Shown here: positions 10,699-19,959 of the stretch, piece by piece
How the letters are laid out: each line of letters opens with the position of its first letter
Position numbering within the stretch: position 1 is the first letter of the stretch
Origin: Martinezella lusitana
GTDB taxonomy: Bacteria > Pseudomonadota > Alphaproteobacteria > Rhizobiales > Rhizobiaceae
Assembly (NCBI RefSeq): GCF_900094565.1
Contig: NZ_FMAF01000005.1
Location: 372,001 to 436,000 of the forward strand
DNA length: 64,000 bases
Reading direction: 5' to 3'
Notes under the pieces: generated by a model
Database searches by the model: none
What the model was told of the DNA's origin: nothing
The model's input: the letters and a program-made list of their open reading frames with translations, nothing else
Translations under genes and position numbers: made by a program

Positions 10699-11217
10699 TT
10701 ACCGGGCCATTCTGAACGTTGGGCATGAGATCCCGTCGATGACCATCGGCGGGTGATCCTGCATGCCGATCTTTCGCAGAACCCGCTGCGACGCCGCATT
10801 CTCGGGATGTGTGAAGGCGATGAACTGACTGGCCAAGCCACGCTGCAAGAACCATTGCGCCAGCGCGCCGGCGATCTCCGTCGCGTAACCATTGCCCCAG
10901 GCGTCGTTCCGAATCGAATAACCGAGCTCGAATTCACCGCGGCCGTTTTCCTCGTGAAATCGCGAAAAACCAGCGCGACCGATGAAGCGGCCGTCGTCCC
11001 GCTTCAGCATCTTGTATTTGGTCACCCCGTCGCGCGCTTGTTCGCCGAACCAGCTTTTCAGCCGCTCTTCGGCCTTCTCCAACGTCCATGGCGCCGCTCC
11101 GGAGAGATAACGCGTCGTTTCGACCGTCGAATGCAACTGCCTGATCAGCTCGGCATCGCCCTTGTTCCACATCGTCAAAACAAGGCGGGGAGTTTCGAGT
11201 ATGATGGCGTCGCTCAT
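10699..11217 (-). CDS. GNAT family N-acetyltransferase (RimJ-like)
   Basis: A 172-residue acetyltransferase of the RimJ/RimL type. It begins with the typical IILETPRLVLTMW strand and has the FIGRAGF strand, an ELGYSIRNDAWGNGYATE motif A where acetyl-CoA would bind, and a late ENAASQRVLRKIGM. The target may be a protein N-terminus, an amino acid or a small amine; sequence does not say. The start is the ATG at 11217; the frame runs on upstream without similarity. Confidence 0.85.
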   Translation of the reverse strand: MSDAIILETPRLVLTMWNKGDAELIRQLHSTVETTRYLSGAAPWTLEKAEERLKSWFGEQARDGVTKYKMLKRDDGRFIGRAGFSRFHEENGRGEFELGYSIRNDAWGNGYATEIAGALAQWFLQRGLASQFIAFTHPENAASQRVLRKIGMQDHPPMVIDGISCPTFRMAR

Positions 11218-11392
11218 CCGTCTGCCTGTTTTTTGGGTAACACATGAAACTTGCGACTCATGTTCAATCACGACGGTCACCAGCCGGCAAGCCACTAAGC
11301 GCAGCGGGTCCGCTCCAGTCATCACGATAGGCTGGCGCTCAAAGAGCAAGGGCCGCATACACGGCCCCCGGATCGTCAGTCAAAATCACCGT

Positions 11393-13807
11393 TCAGTGAC
11401 ATGCAGGAAGCCCCGGCGCTCCGCACTTCTTCTTTTCCGGAGGCTTCGGCGGCGCAGGCGGGGGTCTCTTGACCTGCTGCGCAGCCTTCGGCTGGGGCTG
11501 CGGTCTCGGTTGAGCCTGAGGCTTCGGAGCGGGCGCCCTCGCCTGCGCGGTTGCGTGCGGCGCCGGCTTCGGCTGTGAGGCCACGGGGTTCACACGCTGC
11601 GGGGGCGCGGCTGCGACGTGCGGCTGATTGTTGTTGACAGGCTTTGGCTTGGCAGGTGCCTTCGCGGCAATAGCCGGCGCCGCTGGCTTTATCGTCTGAC
11701 CATGGGCATTCGGCTTCGGCCCTGTGGCGACCGAATTCTGTTTCGCGTTCGGAGCGACTTGCGGCGCCGGGGTCTTTGCGACCTGATTCGGACCCTTCGC
11801 TCCCGGAAGCGCATGCACACCGCCATTCGCACCCTGTGGGGCCGGCTTCGTCTGCGCCTGTCCTTGATTGGCGGGGGTCTTGCCGGCAGCCGGCAAGGGC
11901 TGGCCATTGGCACCAGGGAGCGCATGCGCTTTGCCATTCGCACCCAGTGGAGCGGGTTTCGCGCCAGCAGCAGCCGGATTTTGCACAGTGTTGGGCGCGG
12001 ATTGTGGCGATTGCGCCTGCTTCGGCTGCACCTGCCCCTTATTGGCCGGGGTCTTGCCAACGGTCGGCAAGGGCTGACCATTAGCACCGGGCAAAGCATG
12101 AGCGCCGGCATTTCCGGCTTGCGGCTGCCCCGAGGGTGCGGCGGGGGAACCTGCGGGCACCTTTACCACCGCCGCCGGGTTCTGCTTCTGCAGGACGGCC
12201 GCCTTCTGCACCGAAGGCGGCAGGGCGACATGCAGCGCCGCCGCACCGGCGCCGGCGACGACAGCTGCGCCGACGAGCTTCTGCCCTGTCGTCAGACCGG
12301 GCGCCGCAGGTGCAGCCCCGTTCTCGTTGACGGTCGTGTTGTTGATGACCGTATTGTTCTCGACCGTATTATGAATGTTGTTGAAGATGATGTTGTTTTC
12401 GGGCGGCGCGATATCGCGCGGCGGGAGCACCCAGCCCGGAACGGGAACGAAGACCGGCGCCGGCAGGACGTAAAGGTCGACCGAGGGCTGCGGTGGCGCC
12501 AACACGACGAAATCCGGTGGCGGCGGCGCCAGGAAAACAACCGGCGGCGGTGGTGCATAGCCGAAATCGGCATCATCGAAATAAAGAACGGGCCGATCAA
12601 TATAGACGATTTCCGGCGGCGGTGGCGGCGGCACGTCATACTCGATCACGGTGAAGGACGGAGGCGGCTCGAGCGCTGCGTCGAAATGCTCGAGACGGCG
12701 GCGGGCATCCCAGACATGCGGGCCGCGTGGATAACGTCTCAGATAGGACCAATAGGCCTCCGGCGTATCCGCGATCCACGTCTCGCGCCAGGTGATCGCC
12801 TCGCGACGGGCAGCGATAATGGCGCGTACACGTCTCGCCATGGAGTCGTTCGGATAGGCGGCGAGGAAATCCTCGTAGCCTTGCAGCGAGTCACGGTCGA
12901 GCGCCGCGAAATAGGCATCCTTCTCATCGAAATCGCGGATCGCCTTCGTACGGATTGCCGCGTTGTCGTAACTGGACACCTGGGCTGCCGGCGCATCGGG
13001 TCCACGATCGAAGAAGGTGAAGGCGTTGTTGAATTTAGACGCGTCCCAGGAGATTTCTGCGCCCTTGGTCAGATCGCTCACCCGCAGGCGCGTGCGATCG
13101 AATACGTCGCCGAGCGAAAGGCCGCCGACGCGAATCATTTCCGCCAGCGCATGGGCATAGGAGCCATAGGGACCTGCTTCCGGCGGCGCGACGGTGCCGG
13201 GCGCCGCATTGAATGCGATCAACTGATTGGCGTCGGGTTCGACAAGCGTCAGGCCGCCGGCAAGCGGCTGATTGGACTGCGCGAACGGATTGGCCCGTGC
13301 CGCGTCGAGCACCACAATGCTGCCGCGATTGTTGATCGCCGCCAGCGATTTGGTGAAATCGGTTACCCGGATCGCCTCGACGGGAACATCCGTGGCATTG
13401 GCGATCTGCGCATCCACCGGCACGAAATAATTGTCGCCTTGGTATTGAAGCCCATAGCCCGCCAGATAGACGAAAGCCACGGTATGAGGCCCCGAGGCGT
13501 TCGCTTTCGCCAGGAAGTCCCTGAGTGTATCTCGCAACCCGTTCTGGTCGAGGTCGCGCGCGCCGATGACATCGAAACCCGCAGCCTGCAACGTCTGCGC
13601 AATCAAACCGGCATCATTGGCCGGCGTCGGCAACGCGCCCGTCTTGTAGGCGGCGTTGCCCACGACGAGCGCTATTCTCTTTTCAGGGGAACCTTGCGCA
13701 TCGGCCGGGCTCGTGGCGACGATACCGGCCAAAACCAACGCTATGGCAAAAAATGCCCAGATCATCTTTTTGAATGACAATCCCATCATCGGAAGCAGAG
13801 GTGACAT
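11393..13807 (-). CDS. Exported caspase-fold protein with inactive catalytic site and repeat tail
   Basis: About 804 residues. A hydrophobic signal or anchor segment (near residues 15-38) is followed by a peptidase C14 (metacaspase-like) domain starting at EKRIALVVGNAAY. In active members a histidine sits in the SGHG motif and a cysteine in DACR. Here the first reads LAGYGLQYQGDNYFVP (tyrosine for histidine, Y118) and the second VVLDAARANPF (alanine for cysteine, A170), so it should not be a protease. A middle part has tryptophan/arginine-rich short repeats (YWSYLRRYPRGPHVWDARRRL). A proline-rich linker, an asparagine-rich stretch and a long Ala/Pro/Lys/Gln tail with HALPGANGQPLP repeats follow. 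The start is unsure: ATG at 13807, 13789 and 13765 are all possible. Confidence 0.82.
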   Translation of the reverse strand: MSPLLPMMGLSFKKMIWAFFAIALVLAGIVATSPADAQGSPEKRIALVVGNAAYKTGALPTPANDAGLIAQTLQAAGFDVIGARDLDQNGLRDTLRDFLAKANASGPHTVAFVYLAGYGLQYQGDNYFVPVDAQIANATDVPVEAIRVTDFTKSLAAINNRGSIVVLDAARANPFAQSNQPLAGGLTLVEPDANQLIAFNAAPGTVAPPEAGPYGSYAHALAEMIRVGGLSLGDVFDRTRLRVSDLTKGAEISWDASKFNNAFTFFDRGPDAPAAQVSSYDNAAIRTKAIRDFDEKDAYFAALDRDSLQGYEDFLAAYPNDSMARRVRAIIAARREAITWRETWIADTPEAYWSYLRRYPRGPHVWDARRRLEHFDAALEPPPSFTVIEYDVPPPPPPEIVYIDRPVLYFDDADFGYAPPPPVVFLAPPPPDFVVLAPPQPSVDLYVLPAPVFVPVPGWVLPPRDIAPPENNIIFNNIHNTVENNTVINNTTVNENGAAPAAPGLTTGQKLVGAAVVAGAGAAALHVALPPSVQKAAVLQKQNPAAVVKVPAGSPAAPSGQPQAGNAGAHALPGANGQPLPTVGKTPANKGQVQPKQAQSPQSAPNTVQNPAAAGAKPAPLGANGKAHALPGANGQPLPAAGKTPANQGQAQTKPAPQGANGGVHALPGAKGPNQVAKTPAPQVAPNAKQNSVATGPKPNAHGQTIKPAAPAIAAKAPAKPKPVNNNQPHVAAAPPQRVNPVASQPKPAPHATAQARAPAPKPQAQPRPQPQPKAAQQVKRPPPAPPKPPEKKKCGAPGLPACH
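11780..12110 (-). repeat. Repeats in the tail of the caspase-fold protein
   Basis: The coding sequence holds two near-identical units reading HALPGANGQPLPxxGKTPANxGQ (about 12036-12100 and 11862-11930) and a shorter third copy (HALPGAKGP, near 11785-11815). They are separated by proline- and glutamine-rich spacers. The repeats are in frame and look like a low-complexity extracytoplasmic tail. Confidence 0.7.
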
Positions 13808-14091
13808 ACCGGTTTCTTTCGGGAAACATGTGGCGCGCACGGGATCAACGATAAATGAATAGGATTTGATTTGGGCGAATACGCGGCGGCTTCGCGGCGT
13901 TGTTACGATGTATTCACGTTGAGAAGCGTCGGTTTACAAATCCGGGCCGCCGCTCCACCGGGCTGAAACTCGGCATTCGCACCCAACCAAAATGGTGACG
14001 CGCTCACAAATCAATGCTAAACGCGCCGCGACGTTCAACAACAGCGATTGTGCCGCATGATCCATTTGTGCGGCCTCGAGAGACCAAGATC

Positions 14092-15348
14092 ATGGCTGAG
14101 TTCAAATCCGACTTCCTGCGCACCCTGAAAGAGCGCGGCTTCATTCATCAGATTTCCGATGAAGCAGGCCTCGACGACCTTTTCGCCAAGGAAACGGTGA
14201 CCGCCTATATCGGCTTCGATCCCACAGCATCGAGCCTGCATGCGGGTTCGCTGATCCAGATCATGATGTTGCACTGGATGCAGGCGACAGGCCATCGCGC
14301 CATCTCGCTGATGGGCGGTGGCACCGGCATGGTCGGCGACCCCTCCTTCAAGGAGGAGTCTCGCCAGCTCATGACCATCGACACGATCGAAAGCAACATC
14401 GCTTCGATCAAGCGCTGCTTCTCCAACTACCTCACCTACGGCGACGGCCCGAAGGATGCGTTGATGATCAACAACGCCGAGTGGCTGCGCTCGCTGAACT
14501 ACCTCGAATTCCTGCGCGATGTCGGCCGGCATTTCTCGGTCAACCGCATGTTGTCCTTCGACAGCGTCAAGACGCGCCTGGATCGCGAGCAGTCGCTGTC
14601 CTTCCTCGAGTTCAACTACATGATCCTGCAGGCCTACGACTTCGTCGAGCTGGCCAAGCGCTATGACTGCCGTCTGCAGATGGGCGGCTCGGATCAGTGG
14701 GGCAATATCGTCAATGGCATCGACCTCGGTCACCGCATGGGGACGCCGCAGCTCTTCGCGCTGACCTCTCCACTGCTGACGACCTCGTCGGGCGCCAAGA
14801 TGGGCAAATCCGCCTCGGGCGCGGTCTGGCTGAACGCCGACCTGCTCTCGGCCTACGACTTCTGGCAGTACTGGCGCAATACCGAGGATGCTGATGTCTC
14901 GCGCTTCCTCAAGCTCTACACCACCCTGCCGATGGATGAGATCGCACGGCTCTCGGCCCTTGCCGGCTCGGAGATCAACGAGGTCAAGAAGATCCTTGCG
15001 ACCGAGGTCACCGCCATCCTGCATGGCCGCGCGGCGGCGGAACAGGCCGCAGAGACGGCGCGCAAAACCTTCGAGGAAGGCGGCCTGTCCGAAAACCTGC
15101 CGTCCGTCGATATCCCCGCTGCGGAGATCGATGCGGGCGTCGGCCTTCTGTCGCTGATCGTTCGCGCCGGCTTGGCCGGTTCGAACGGCGAGGCCCGCCG
15201 CCACGTTCAGGGCGGTGCGGTGCGCATCAACGATGAGGCCGTCAGCGACGAACGCAAGGTCATCGGCAGCGGCGAAATCACCGCCGATGGCGTCATCAAG
15301 CTGTCGCTGGGCAAGAAGAAGCACATCCTGATCCGCCCGGCGGCTTGA
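14092..15348 (+). CDS. tyrS: Tyrosine--tRNA ligase
   Basis: Tyrosyl-tRNA synthetase of 418 residues. The class I signature appears as [10 protein letters not shown] (HIGH-like) and the KMSKS loop as KMGKS (236-240). Substrate-pocket motifs include [19 protein letters not shown] and [13 protein letters not shown]-terminal S4 RNA-binding domain is present ([20 protein letters not shown]). The ATG at 14092 gives the usual N-terminus [17 protein letters not shown]; an open frame upstream has no similarity. It is followed by its own terminator. Confidence 0.97.
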   Translation: MAEFKSDFLRTLKERGFIHQISDEAGLDDLFAKETVTAYIGFDPTASSLHAGSLIQIMMLHWMQATGHRAISLMGGGTGMVGDPSFKEESRQLMTIDTIESNIASIKRCFSNYLTYGDGPKDALMINNAEWLRSLNYLEFLRDVGRHFSVNRMLSFDSVKTRLDREQSLSFLEFNYMILQAYDFVELAKRYDCRLQMGGSDQWGNIVNGIDLGHRMGTPQLFALTSPLLTTSSGAKMGKSASGAVWLNADLLSAYDFWQYWRNTEDADVSRFLKLYTTLPMDEIARLSALAGSEINEVKKILATEVTAILHGRAAAEQAAETARKTFEEGGLSENLPSVDIPAAEIDAGVGLLSLIVRAGLAGSNGEARRHVQGGAVRINDEAVSDERKVIGSGEITADGVIKLSLGKKKHILIRPAA

Positions 15349-15372
15349 GCAGCCGGTCACACGACTACGAAC

Positions 15373-15399
15373 AAAGCCGGCGCATCTTGCCGGCTTTTT
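15373..15399 (+). terminator. Rho-independent terminator of tyrS
   Basis: A nine-base perfect stem (15373-15381 with 15389-15397), a seven-base loop and a run of five T residues lie 24 bases after the tyrS stop. Confidence 0.88.
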
Positions 15400-15450
15400 G
15401 TATTCGCCGCGCAGACTGAAAACCGCCGACCGATAAAGTGATGTGGACGA

Positions 15451-16004
15451 TCAGTCGACGAAGGCAGCGCCAGTCCGCACAGTGGATATCGGCCGCGGGA
15501 AGGACAACATAGCAGCTCCTAATCGCTCGGGCTGATCATATGGAACGCCGTGACCGGCATCGGGGATCAATTCATATCGAAGCAAGGGATTGAGCTCCCA
15601 CAGTTCACGAGCCGTATCCAGCGAAACGCCCCCTTTGTCTCCAATCACGAGAAGGATCGGGGCGTGCGTGCTCTGAATGAGCTCGCGATAGTCAGGATTT
15701 GGCGGCGTGAGCACTTCGAACGCGGACATACTGGTCTGAAGTCTTGCATCGGCCAGGCATTCCAAAATCTCCGCCGACGGGGATGGGTGTCGAAGCGCGC
15801 CTGGGCAAGCAGATCAGCCTGCCCAACGCCAGGGATCGCCGATGTTCCTCAGCGATATCGCTTTCAAAAACCTCGCGCTGCCACTCTGGACTTATGAAGG
15901 TCGGATCGACCAGGATAAGGCCGGAGATTGCCGATCCAAGCTGGCGAGCCGCAACGGCTGCTGTCGGATCGCAAACTACCGGTTCGTCCTCTGTCAGGAC
16001 ATGA
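15451..16004 (-). pseudogene. Decayed alpha/beta hydrolase
   Basis: The last 104 codons (15765 to 15451) encode a clear C-terminal hydrolase half: a strand APILLVIGDKGG and the catalytic-histidine region PDAGHGVPYDQPERL. Reading upstream on the same strand, the protein continues in other frames: LLAQARFDTHP in a second frame and SGLILVDPTFISPEWQREV in a third. At least two frameshifts, near 15776-15783 and 15818-15823, are therefore needed. No nucleophile-serine motif is found in what remains, so the N-terminal half is missing or altered. The upstream end overlaps the leader of the plus-strand gene that begins at 16022. Confidence 0.65.
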
Positions 16005-16021
16005 AACTCCGGAGGTGGATT

Positions 16022-16360
16022 ATGGATGAGATTCCGGTGATCAAAACAAGGCCCAAAGGCCGGAGCCTTACGCAGAGTATGTTGATTCCAAGCGAGGAGA
16101 TGGTTGCTCGCGCGTTATGGGCAGCGCCCCCAGGACAATTATCTGCCGTAGGCGAAGTAAGAAAGGCGCTCGCCAGTCAATATGGAGCAGATGCCTGCTG
16201 TCCTATCACCGTCCAGCGGCACTTGGCTCAGATCAGCGAAAACGGCACCGCTCCGTTTTGGCGCGTCGTGGATCCCGATCGACCATTTGCCCGACGTATG
16301 AAAGGTGGACCAGAACGCATACGGCAGCGATTGGTGGAAGAAGAACGAGCTGTTAAATGA
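16022..16360 (+). CDS. Small protein resembling the DNA-binding domain of O6-alkylguanine transferase (ATL-like)
   Basis: A 112-residue basic protein. Its second half (TVQRHLAQI, then PFWRVVDPDRPFARRM and KGGPERIRQRLVEEE) resembles the MGMT/ATL fold, where a PCHRV motif carries the acceptor cysteine. Here the equivalent place reads PFWRVV, without cysteine, as in alkyltransferase-like proteins that bind damaged DNA but do not repair it. The similarity is my reading of motifs and is not proven. The ATG at 16022 is set by a strong CGGAGG seven bases upstream. The frame is open for 60 codons further upstream, but those overlap the decayed hydrolase. Confidence 0.6.
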   Translation: MDEIPVIKTRPKGRSLTQSMLIPSEEMVARALWAAPPGQLSAVGEVRKALASQYGADACCPITVQRHLAQISENGTAPFWRVVDPDRPFARRMKGGPERIRQRLVEEERAVK

Positions 16361-16406
16361 GCCGCCCGGCCGGAGAGAGCCGCAAACCGTCACGCCGTAT
16401 GTCTCA

Positions 16407-19400
16407 TCAAAACTCAAAGATCTGCCTAAATACCCCCGGTGCGATGATCGACAGCGGATTGATCTGAATACTCGATTTCTCCAGTGTACCCGTCACCCTG
16501 AAGGTAATGCCGATCAGGCCGCGGTCGCTGCCGTTGCCCAGGATGAAGCCGACGATCGGAACCTCGGCGAACAGCCGGTTCAGGCCGTAGGCGGGCATGA
16601 ACGTGCCGGTCAGATCCATCTTGCCGTTGGCATCCTTGACCGTTCCCTGGAATGTCGCCCCGACCTGCACGCCCCGCACGACGCCGTTCTCGACCGACAG
16701 CGACCCATTTCGCATCACCAGCCGCGCAAAGCCTCTTTCGAAGCTTTGCGAGCGCGTATCGATATTCTCCTTCACGGCTGCATTCAGGCTTTTGCCGTTC
16801 TTGCCGCTCGGGGTCGAAACGATGGTCGAAAGCTTCTTCTCGTCGACGATGGCGAAGTTGCGCAGATCCAGCGATCCGTCCCAGTCGTCCTGCCCGACGG
16901 AGCGCAGCGACAGATTGAGCAGGCCGCCCTTCAGGTGCTTGTAGAGATCGGCAAAACGAGCAACAGAGCCGGCGTCGCCGCTGGTGATGCGGATGGTGCC
17001 GCTGCCGCTGCCCTTGCTCATCTGGCTGACGACAGCTTCTCCGCTGAGGGTGACGCCGGAAAAGTCCACCGCCGTCGTTTTGCCGCCTGCAATGGAATAG
17101 GTACCTTTGAGATTGCCGATCGATTCGTCGTTGAATCCAATAACCTTGTCGAGATTGACATGTATCGTCGCGCTTGCCGAGTCGTCGCCGCCGCTCTTCC
17201 CGCCGCCAGATGACGATGTCTTCAGCCGCGCCAGGATCGGGCGTATATCGGCCGAATTGCCCGATATCGATACGTCATAGCCTCCACCCTTGCCGCGCTT
17301 GAGCGACAGCGCGAAATCATCGAGGGCCGAGAGCTTCACGCTGTCGAAATTCGCTGACGACAAGCTCCCCTTGCTGATCACAAGATCGCCGCTGACGCCG
17401 AAACCATCGCCCTTGAGCGTAAAATTCTTGAGTGTCGTCTGGCTGTCCGGTCCGGACGCTTCGAGTTGCGCGGTTGCCGGAATGCCGCTGCCCTTCGACC
17501 ATCCTACCCACGGAACCGTCAGCGCCGCCTTGCTGAGATCCATCTTCACGCCCTGTCGATCGTCATCGATGCGCGTCAGCTCCACTTTGACGGGCCCATC
17601 GATGATATCGCGAAGACCCGGCAGGACGGCATTGCGTTGAGCATCGCTAAGCGTCGCCGTAATGACGCGGCTGCGCTTGGCCGTCGATTTGCTGTCGGTC
17701 GGCTCGATCATATCGATCTGGGCAGGAATGCCGTCGATCTGCGCCTGAGCCTGCAGGTGCACCGATTGTGGATCTGCCACGATCTCGCCGGTCAGGTTGT
17801 CGATCTTGCGATTGTTCATCGGCTTCAACAAATCTACATTGTTGAGCTCCAGTTTCGCCTGCCAATCCGGCGGCGGCGGCTTCTGGTCGTTGATCAGGCC
17901 GATCCGGGCATTGACCTTGGCGACGATCTTGCCGTTGAAGTCCTCCGGTTTGAATTCCGTCCGTTGCAATACCTCCAGCGGTTTGTAGGTCAGCAATTCA
18001 CCCACGGCGTCGCCCGTGCCGGATATTGTCAGAGCAAGCTCCGCCATCAGCGGCTTGTCGTAGGTTGCCGGTATCGAGAAGCTGCTATCGTTCAAGGTGA
18101 TCTTGCGGCCTGTCGGGAAATAGGAGGTAGCAGTCTCGATACTGACGTCCATCGTCGGGCCGGTCAGATCGAAATGTGCTTTCGTATCCCGGAGCGGCGG
18201 TATTTGGCCAGGCACGTTGAGGCGCGCGCCGTCGATGTCGAAAGCAATGTGCAACTCGTTCTGGCCGAGTTGCAGCTTGCCGGTCTGCGCAGCCTCCCGC
18301 AGCCTCCCGGCTGGAATGAACACAGATATCACCGCATTCGTCACCGAGCCGCCAAAGAGATTGTTCTCGACCCATACTCTCGGCTTCGAAGCCATCCAGA
18401 AGGGCCACAGTTGTTTCACCACGCTGGTGTCGAGTTTGTCCGCGCGGCCGCCGAAGCTGATTTCCGGCGAGCTGTCGCCGAGCTTCATGTGCAACGAACC
18501 GAACAGAGCGCCTTGCGGTGTCGATATGCCGATATTCTCGAACTGGAATTCCTTGGTCGCGGACAGAAAGTGCCCTGTCGCCTGGCCGTCGAAGCTGACC
18601 GGCTTTTCTCCGGATATCGATGAGGCTGCCGTACCGTTCTTGATCAGGAAATCGATGCCGAAGCCTTTGCCTGCGTTGGCGTCAACCCGGTCGAGATCGA
18701 TCAGGGCGCCGGAGAATGGCGCGACAGTGCTGACGAATTGCACGGTCGACGGTGCGATCTCGAGTGTCTGGTGATCGAAATTATAGGAGAGGTTGATATT
18801 GGCCTGCGTCAGATCCTGCGCGTCGCGATCCATATAGAGCACGCCGGGCTGGATATTGACGGAGGCATCGAGCTTCGGATCGGTGCCTGAGCCCCCTTTG
18901 ACGGCAGATAGCGTCACATCGGCGAAACTCATGAGACCCTGACGCGGCGTGCCGGTCGCATCATAGGCCATCGTCAGTGGCTTGAGATCGAGATTGGAGA
19001 TTTTCGCGATCAGTGAAGAGCTGTGGCCGGACTCCTGCTGCTCTGCCATCACATCCAATATCGCCACCGACCCGTTGACGGCGACCTGCCCATAAAGATG
19101 CAGCGAATTCTGTTCGGTCCGCTCGAAGGTGAGATTATCGACCACAAGAGAGATGGGATCGCCTTCCTGGCGTGGCAGCTTGACCGAAAATCCGGAAATA
19201 CGCACCGAATTCGTGCCGCCGCGCTGCACGAAGCGCTGCAGAAAATCGATATCGTCGAAAGCCGAGGTCAATGCCTGGGGCAGCGCATCCACGCGCCACG
19301 CGGTCAGGTCGACGGGATCTCCTTGAGGCAGGAGCGAAGTATCGAGCGCTATGCCTTCCGCCGCAACGCTCGCCACTTCCACCCGGCCTTCAATAAGGGC

Positions 19401-19829
19401 GAACGGATCGAGTTCCATATTGACCGCCGACATGGTCGACAGATGCTTGCCGCTGTCCTGATCGATCACGTTGACGTCACGCGCTTCGAGAGCCAGCCGC
19501 AGATCCGATGTGAAGCGGATCACGGTCTTGCCGACCTCCGCCTTGTAGCGCGGACCGATCGCCTTATCGAGGGCCGTCTGCGCCTTCTGAGACAGCGGCA
19601 CATCGAAAACGCCGCTTTCGATCGTTGCGATGACGGCGCCGAGGATGATTGCAAGAAAGGTGAAGAAAACCAGCGTCATGCGGCAGACATGCCAGACATG
19701 AGAACGATTGCGGCTGGTGCGTTCCGGGGGGACATGCACGATCATGGGATCATCGACCTGGGCGGAAGGCAGATGATCGAGTGAAACGAGATCCTTTTTA
19801 CGGAATGTTACCTTTTCGCCTCGGATCAC
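16407..19829 (-). CDS. AsmA/YhdP-like envelope protein (DUF3971)
   Basis: A very long protein (1,140 residues) with a short cytoplasmic N-terminus, one membrane helix at about residues 50-70 (RMTLVFFTFLAIILGAVIA), then a huge periplasmic domain rich in beta strands. The repeated pattern of alternating small polar and hydrophobic residues and the conserved ending (TGTFMPAYGLNRLF, then GITFRVTGTL) fit the YhdP/DUF3971 branch of AsmA-like proteins. These are thought to form a groove that carries phospholipids to the outer membrane. The start is a GTG at 19829 with AAGGGA upstream. It is divergent from bcp. Confidence 0.82.
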   Translation of the reverse strand: MIRGEKVTFRKKDLVSLDHLPSAQVDDPMIVHVPPERTSRNRSHVWHVCRMTLVFFTFLAIILGAVIATIESGVFDVPLSQKAQTALDKAIGPRYKAEVGKTVIRFTSDLRLALEARDVNVIDQDSGKHLSTMSAVNMELDPFALIEGRVEVASVAAEGIALDTSLLPQGDPVDLTAWRVDALPQALTSAFDDIDFLQRFVQRGGTNSVRISGFSVKLPRQEGDPISLVVDNLTFERTEQNSLHLYGQVAVNGSVAILDVMAEQQESGHSSSLIAKISNLDLKPLTMAYDATGTPRQGLMSFADVTLSAVKGGSGTDPKLDASVNIQPGVLYMDRDAQDLTQANINLSYNFDHQTLEIAPSTVQFVSTVAPFSGALIDLDRVDANAGKGFGIDFLIKNGTAASSISGEKPVSFDGQATGHFLSATKEFQFENIGISTPQGALFGSLHMKLGDSSPEISFGGRADKLDTSVVKQLWPFWMASKPRVWVENNLFGGSVTNAVISVFIPAGRLREAAQTGKLQLGQNELHIAFDIDGARLNVPGQIPPLRDTKAHFDLTGPTMDVSIETATSYFPTGRKITLNDSSFSIPATYDKPLMAELALTISGTGDAVGELLTYKPLEVLQRTEFKPEDFNGKIVAKVNARIGLINDQKPPPPDWQAKLELNNVDLLKPMNNRKIDNLTGEIVADPQSVHLQAQAQIDGIPAQIDMIEPTDSKSTAKRSRVITATLSDAQRNAVLPGLRDIIDGPVKVELTRIDDDRQGVKMDLSKAALTVPWVGWSKGSGIPATAQLEASGPDSQTTLKNFTLKGDGFGVSGDLVISKGSLSSANFDSVKLSALDDFALSLKRGKGGGYDVSISGNSADIRPILARLKTSSSGGGKSGGDDSASATIHVNLDKVIGFNDESIGNLKGTYSIAGGKTTAVDFSGVTLSGEAVVSQMSKGSGSGTIRITSGDAGSVARFADLYKHLKGGLLNLSLRSVGQDDWDGSLDLRNFAIVDEKKLSTIVSTPSGKNGKSLNAAVKENIDTRSQSFERGFARLVMRNGSLSVENGVVRGVQVGATFQGTVKDANGKMDLTGTFMPAYGLNRLFAEVPIVGFILGNGSDRGLIGITFRVTGTLEKSSIQINPLSIIAPGVFRQIFEF

Positions 19830-19959
19830 TCCTGCGCGTCCCTTTCATTCTCAGCAATTTTTTTGGTGACGCTGCGTCCCATGTGGACGGCATACCTGAG
19901 CAGCATGTATGGCTCAACCTTAGTATCGTCTAAAAACCAGGCAAAAGAAAGTTTTTCCC

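Noticed and set aside
9848..10855. Open frame of 335 codons on the minus strand
   Set aside because: Covers the suf promoter region and the hydrolase gene in reverse; the real gene on the other strand has a full catalytic triad.
11350..11367. GC-rich hairpin after the caspase-fold gene
   Set aside because: A six-base stem without a T-run in the needed direction; not enough to call a terminator.
11618..13777. Open frame of 719 codons on the plus strand
   Set aside because: It mirrors the caspase-fold gene; the product is an arginine-rich low-complexity string without any domain.
17466..18623. Open frame of 385 codons on the plus strand
   Set aside because: Antisense to the AsmA-like gene, no ribosome-binding site and no motif.
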